Shown piece by piece: positions 7,931 to 10,904 of a DNA stretch of 10,904 nucleotides. This DNA comes from Larix sibirica (taxonomy: Eukaryota; Streptophyta; Pinopsida; Pinales; Pinaceae), in assembly GCA_004151065.3 (NCBI GenBank), contig NWUY0300012258.1:8547-19450 (forward strand), in the 5' to 3' direction. Numbering within the stretch: position 1 is the stretch's first letter; each line of letters starts with the position of its first letter. The notes beneath the pieces are model-generated. The model did not search any database, was not told the origin of the DNA, and saw only the letters and a program-made list of their open reading frames with translations. Made by a program: the position numbers and the translations under genes.

Positions 7931-8212
7931 GAAACAAAATATATTCAATGGATAGATAATTCAACCAGTTATGAAGAGGTGATTCAGCCCATTTGCACCA
8001 TTAATTAGGTAATAAAATTCCAAGAGGGGACATAAGACAATCAAATTCGTACTTTACTATGTGGTTCTAATTTTTCGTAGTCAGCTGATTTATTTTCATT
8101 TCCTTTAGACCAAATTGTGAAAGCTAACATATAGGAGACAAGTGGTTTGATGACTTTTTCTTCATTTTGCAGTACATCTACCGCACAAAAAGAAAATTGT
8201 TAGAACATTCTG
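7931..8212 (+). other. Protease-RT spacer, decayed
   Basis: A poorly conserved spacer in the same frame with multiple stops; a weak QWIDNSTSYEEVI stretch is visible near 7949. No motif that I recognise. Such spacers vary among gypsy elements. Confidence 0.5.
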
Positions 8213-9237
8213 GTGAAGATTCAACCAAGTAAGTTTCTACATGTTAACAATTGGTTGTTTGATCTTCAACAAGAAAAACTGATCCAAACCTTATGTAGGC
8301 ATTCTAGAGATTTTGCCTGTGACTATCACGATATGAAGGGAATTGACCCTAAAATGTGTTCACATCATATCTATACACAAAATGATTCTCAACCTATTAG
8401 GAAACCTTAGCGGAGAATGAAGCCAACCCTCAAGGAGGTGGTTAAAGAAAAATTGCAAAAAATGTTAGACACCAATTTTATCTATCCTATATTCGATAGT
8501 AAGTGGGTTTCACCTTTAGTTGTAGTCCCCAAAAGAATGCGAAATGACGTATATGCGTATATTATCGATAATTGAACAAGGCCACCATGAAAGACTAGTT
8601 TCCCCTACCCTTTATTGATCAGGTCTCAGATACCTTGGCCGAGAAAAAGTACTTCTCGTTCTTGGATGGGTTTAGCGGGTATAATTAGATCCAGATAGCA
8701 TCGGAGGATCACAACAAAACCACATTCACTTATCCATGGGGAACCTTTTCCTATCGTGTTCTCCCCTTCGGTTTTTTTAATGCTCTCGATACTTTTCAAA
8801 GGTCAGTCTTAGGAATATTTTCAGACCTCATCCATGCCTATGTAGAGGTGTACATGGACAATTTCACCATCTATGGTGATACATTTGAGGAAGCCTTGGA
8901 GAATCTTGAAAAAGTATTGATTAAATACCAAGAAGCAAACCTTACTTTGAGTAATGAGAAATGCAAAATGTTGTTGACTAGGGGAGTAGTTTTAGGACAT
9001 GCAGAGATTGAGGTAAACCCTACTAAACTAGAAATCCTTACAAAACTACCAATCCCCAAAACGCAGAAGGAAGTAAGAATTTTTCTTGGCCATGCTAGTT
9101 ACTACAGGAAATTCATTGAGAAATTCACTCATAGTGTTGCCCCTCTGTTCAAATTGTTGTCCAAAGATATTAGTTTTCTCTAGGATGTTAGTTGTGAGTG
9201 TGCTTTTGAGACTTTGAAGAAGAATCTTTCTGCCACC
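8213..9237 (+). pseudogene. Reverse transcriptase of the Athila-like element, with YMDD changed to YMDN
   Basis: RT of the second element. The lead-in is FACDYHDMKGIDPKMCSHHIY (split by a stop at 8408-8410), then KWVSPLVVVPKR in the gag frame. Near 8531 one base is missing and the frame moves to that of 8572, with ICV.YR.LNKATMKD, FPLPFIDQ, FSFLDGFSGYN (first catalytic Asp 8665-8667), TTFTYPWGTFSYR and LPFGFFNA. The catalytic box (8851-8862) reads YMDN: the second Asp of YMDD is Asn (AAT). The thumb LGHASYYRKFIEKFTH is at about 9088-9135. Stops include TGA 8545-8547, TAA 8569-8571, TAG 8596-8598, TAG 8686-8688 and TAG 9181-9183. The GTG at 8848 opening the longest piece is not a start. Dead copy, but the motif order is complete. 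Confidence 0.88.
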
Positions 9238-9645
9238 CCTGTACAAAGAGGGCCTGATTGGTCCCTCCCATTTCACATATCTACGGATGCCTCAGACTTT
9301 GATTTAGGGGTTGTCCTTGGGTAGAAAGAAAATCAAATCCACTATGCCATTTATTACATTAGTAAAAACATTGCACCTACCAAATTGAACTACACGGCCA
9401 CGGAAAAATAATTTTTGGCAATAGTGTATGCTATTAATAAATTTAGGCATTATATTACAGGATATGAAGTCTATATTCACATTGATCATTTTGTTATACG
9501 ATATTTGATGAATAAACCAGTCACAAATGGAAGGGTTATGCAGTGGCTTTTGCTGCTATATGAATTTAATATTACAATTGGGGATAGACCAAGTAAGGAA
9601 AACTTGGTCGTTGATTTCCTTTCCATATTGCAAAGTGAAGGTAAT
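9238..9645 (+). pseudogene. RNase H domain of the Athila-like element, broken
   Basis: RNase H removes RNA from the RNA-DNA hybrid. Visible in order: FHISTDASDFDLGVVLG with the first Asp of the catalytic set (about 9271-9321), then a TAG at 9322-9324; AIYYISKNIAPTKLNYTATEK; and a TAA at 9409-9411 at the position where gypsy RNases H usually have a conserved Glu (TEK then FLA). Then INKFRHYITGYEVYIHIDH (keeps an Asp in the IDH position) and the end LVVDFLS. From 9412 the frame stays open to 10080 (221 codons), the longest opening in the window. Two stops inactivate it. Confidence 0.85.
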
Positions 9646-10255
9646 ATTGCTCCTGTAGACGATAACTTCCCTGATGAACATTTATTTTCAATTTCTACTC
9701 ATTCTCCTTGGTTTGCTGACATTGCTAATTATTTAGCCTCAGGGAAGTTTCCTTTGCATTTTTCATCCAGAGAAAAGCAAAATATCATTAGAGAAAGTGT
9801 TTCATATTCATGGATTGGTGGTGATCTGTTCGATACAGGGCAAGATCTCATCATCGAGAGGTGTGTCCGTGAAGATGAAACATTTGATATTCTAAAGGAT
9901 TGCCATGATGAACCATGCGGTGATCATTTTGCACATCGAATAAAAAATTACAAGGTACTACATGCAGGGTATTACTGGCCTACCCCTTTTAGGGATGCCA
10001 AACAATTTGTTAAATGTTGTGACAGTTGCAAAAGAATGGGGAAACCAGTGCAATCCAGGGACATGCCATTACACCCATAAGTGCTGGTTGAAACCTTCAG
10101 AAAATGGGCCTTAGATTTTCTATGGCCCATTACTCCAATGTCAAAACGAAAGAAATACATTATTGTGTACATTGACTATGTGACCAAATCGGTGGTAGGG
10201 AAAATTTTAAGGATCCATAATTTTCTCAAAGTGTAGAAACCTTGGCGAATCTTAC
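9646..10255 (+). pseudogene. Integrase N-terminal part of the Athila-like element, truncated
   Basis: After a linker (SPWFADIANYLASGKFP and ENLVVDFLS upstream), the HHCC zinc module is complete: His 9904-9906, His 9925-9927, Cys 10018-10020 and Cys 10027-10029, with HAGYYWPTPFRDAKQF between. RMGKPVQSRDMPLHP leads to a TAA at 10078-10080 and then WALDFLWPI, keeping the first catalytic Asp (10114-10116). Readable KKYIIVYIDYVTKSVV follows, then a faint SQSVETLANL-like piece in another frame near 10225-10255. The second Asp and Glu of the triad are absent because the sequence gives way to copia DNA near 10255. Confidence 0.85.
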
Positions 10256-10644
10256 TANTGAAACTGCTTCCTTATCTGATGATTCTTCCTTAATGGAAGA
10301 ACAACAATTATCTTTTTCTTCTGATTCTATAATCACTTCCTCAATCATGTAGAGGTTCTTTAATTCGTCCCAAAGCTCTTTGGCTAAGATACATTTTCCA
10401 ACTTTGTCTTTCATAGAATCAACTAATCCTTCCATTATAAAATCCATTGCTAACTTGTTGTTGATTTTTAATTCCTTATTGGTTGCATAATTTGGTTGCC
10501 CTTTTGGAGGAGTGTAATTAGTGACTATTGTCTGCCAAATGTTGAAGCGATTGCAGATAGGCTTCCATCCTTTTACTCCAGATAGTGTAATTTGATCCAT
10601 CAAACCTTGGTTCTCTGTTTGTAGAGTCCTTCCTGTCTATCCAT
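10256..10644 (-). pseudogene. gag: Ty1/copia gag (DUF4219 and UBN2-type), frameshifted and truncated
   Basis: Gag of a copia element. Plausible start ATG at 10644-10642, about 50 bases after the primer site, but in a different frame from the next part. In a second frame, 10610-10545 reads PRFDGSNYTIWSKRMEAYL and a few residues more: the hallmark N-terminal copia gag block (DUF4219). At about 10546 the frame shifts again and continues as FNIWQTIVTNYTPP, then KLAMDFIMEGLVDSM and AKELWDELKNLYMIEE, the UBN2-type block. The C-terminal end is an acidic EESSDKEAVS run, where the sequence stops near 10256. So two frameshifts and a truncated 3' end. The CCHC knuckle that usually follows is absent. The TTG at 10603 that opens the frame is not a real start. 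Confidence 0.8.
10258..10258. other. Ambiguous base (N) at the gypsy/copia junction
   Basis: This is the only N in the window. It sits within a few bases of the point where + strand integrase sequence gives way to - strand copia gag, so it may mark an uncertain consensus or a join between reads or contigs. Confidence 0.95.
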
Positions 10645-10695
10645 ATCTGCACAATGATCTACCTTCCAGCTGTTAGATTGTTCCTGAAGAACCCA

Positions 10696-10706
10696 CTCTG
10701 ATACCA
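10696..10706 (-). other. Primer binding site complementary to initiator tRNA-Met
   Basis: TGGTATCAGAG on the - strand is the classic plant copia primer binding site, an exact 11-base match to the tRNA-iMet 3' end complement. It lies 5 bases inside the LTR end. Confidence 0.92.
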
Positions 10707-10711
10707 ATTAT

Positions 10712-10904
10712 TGGAATTCTTAATGATACTAAGATGGGGGTGAATCAATATCATGCATCGATTAAACAATTTTTACTTTAAAAATTATGCACCAATTCCT
10801 GTTTAAATCACAACAATAAAAGACAACTATGCATAGAGTATTTGGAAAGTAACTTTGTATCTATATGAAATTTTTGATTACATAAATAGATGGGAGACAC
10901 CAAT
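10712..10904 (-). repeat. Partial 5' LTR of the copia element, cut by the window edge
   Basis: On the - strand the LTR ends in ...GAATTCCA at 10712, giving the expected CA terminus (TG on +), five bases before the primer site. The window holds only the last 193 bases; the TG start is outside. I see no clear promoter or polyadenylation signal in the visible part. Confidence 0.65.

Larger units (their letters stand above)
3342..10255 (+). mobile_element. Athila-like Ty3/gypsy LTR retrotransposon, 5' LTR to truncated integrase
   Basis: In order on the + strand: a 1636-bp LTR, a tRNA-Asp-type primer binding site, gag, a Pro/Gln-rich linker, protease, RT, RNase H and an integrase cut off near 10255. 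The order PR-RT-RH-IN is that of Ty3/gypsy. The long LTR, the tRNA-Asp-type primer site and the sequence style of RT (YMD- plus FTIYGD and LENLEKVL) favour the Athila branch. The 3' part of integrase, any env-like ORF, the polypurine tract and the 3' LTR are missing; they are replaced by an inverted copia fragment. The five bases before the LTR (CCCAC, 3337-3341) would be the left target-site duplicate, but its partner is outside the window. Frameshifts and stops make it non-autonomous. Confidence 0.8.
10256..10904 (-). mobile_element. Ty1/copia element fragment: part of 5' LTR, primer site and gag start
   Basis: Read on the - strand: an LTR entering from the right edge, a TGGTATCAGAG primer site, a short leader, and the beginning of a copia gag. 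Everything after gag (protease, integrase, RT) is missing, since sequence changes to the + strand gypsy integrase at about 10255. A simple insertion of a copia element would place an LTR end at the gypsy junction; here it lies inside gag, so the join is a deletion, a recombination or an assembly error. Confidence 0.75.

Noticed and set aside
8213-10255. Endogenous pararetrovirus (caulimovirid) origin of the RT/RNase H
   Set aside because: An LTR, a tRNA-Asp primer site and an HHCC integrase accompany the RT, which pararetroviruses lack.
1-10904. CRISPR array, tRNA, rRNA or bacterial operon features
   Set aside because: No regularly spaced repeats, no tRNA cloverleaf that I could read, and no ribosome-binding-site-led gene clusters; the content is plant retrotransposon.

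Overview
The window looks like heterochromatic nuclear DNA of a seed plant. Evidence: it is AT-rich and CpG-poor, has no recognisable intact host gene, and is filled with decayed LTR retrotransposons of three classic plant lineages. The retroelement flavour (Tat-like and Athila-like Ty3/gypsy plus a Ty1/copia element primed by initiator tRNA-Met) would fit a large repeat-rich genome such as a gymnosperm, but the species cannot be fixed from the sequence.

Layout, left to right. (1) About 240-2330, + strand: a heavily decayed Ty3/gypsy pol, probably Tat-like, with reverse transcriptase (RT), RNase H and the first part of integrase (IN) readable only by moving between frames. (2) 2331-3341: no recognisable gene. 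It holds one unexplained short ORF (2565-2816) and two perfect short tandem duplications (25 bp x2, 36 bp x2), and may be the remnant of a Tat-type 3' untranslated region. (3) 3342-about 10255, + strand: a second, younger Ty3/gypsy element, Athila-like. It has a 1636-bp 5' LTR with 7-bp inverted termini, a mutated tRNA-Asp-type primer binding site, then gag, protease, RT, RNase H and an integrase cut off after its first catalytic Asp. Its reading frame is mostly shared from gag to protease (frame of 5201) and moves to another frame (that of 8572) inside RT. (4) About 10256-10904, - strand: the 5' end of a Ty1/copia element, i.e. gag, initiator-tRNA primer binding site and part of the 5' LTR running off the right edge.

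Nothing here is expected to make a working protein. Inactivation is by frameshifts, by stops that mostly look like C-to-T or G-to-A changes (Gln or Arg or Trp codons to stops), and by D-to-N changes in two catalytic motifs. The copia/gypsy junction at about 10255 is not an LTR edge, and the only ambiguous base (N at 10258) lies on it, so that join deserves suspicion. I found no convincing undescribed system. The most unusual items are the in-frame 33-bp triplication and the His/Glu heptad repeat inside the Athila-like gag.
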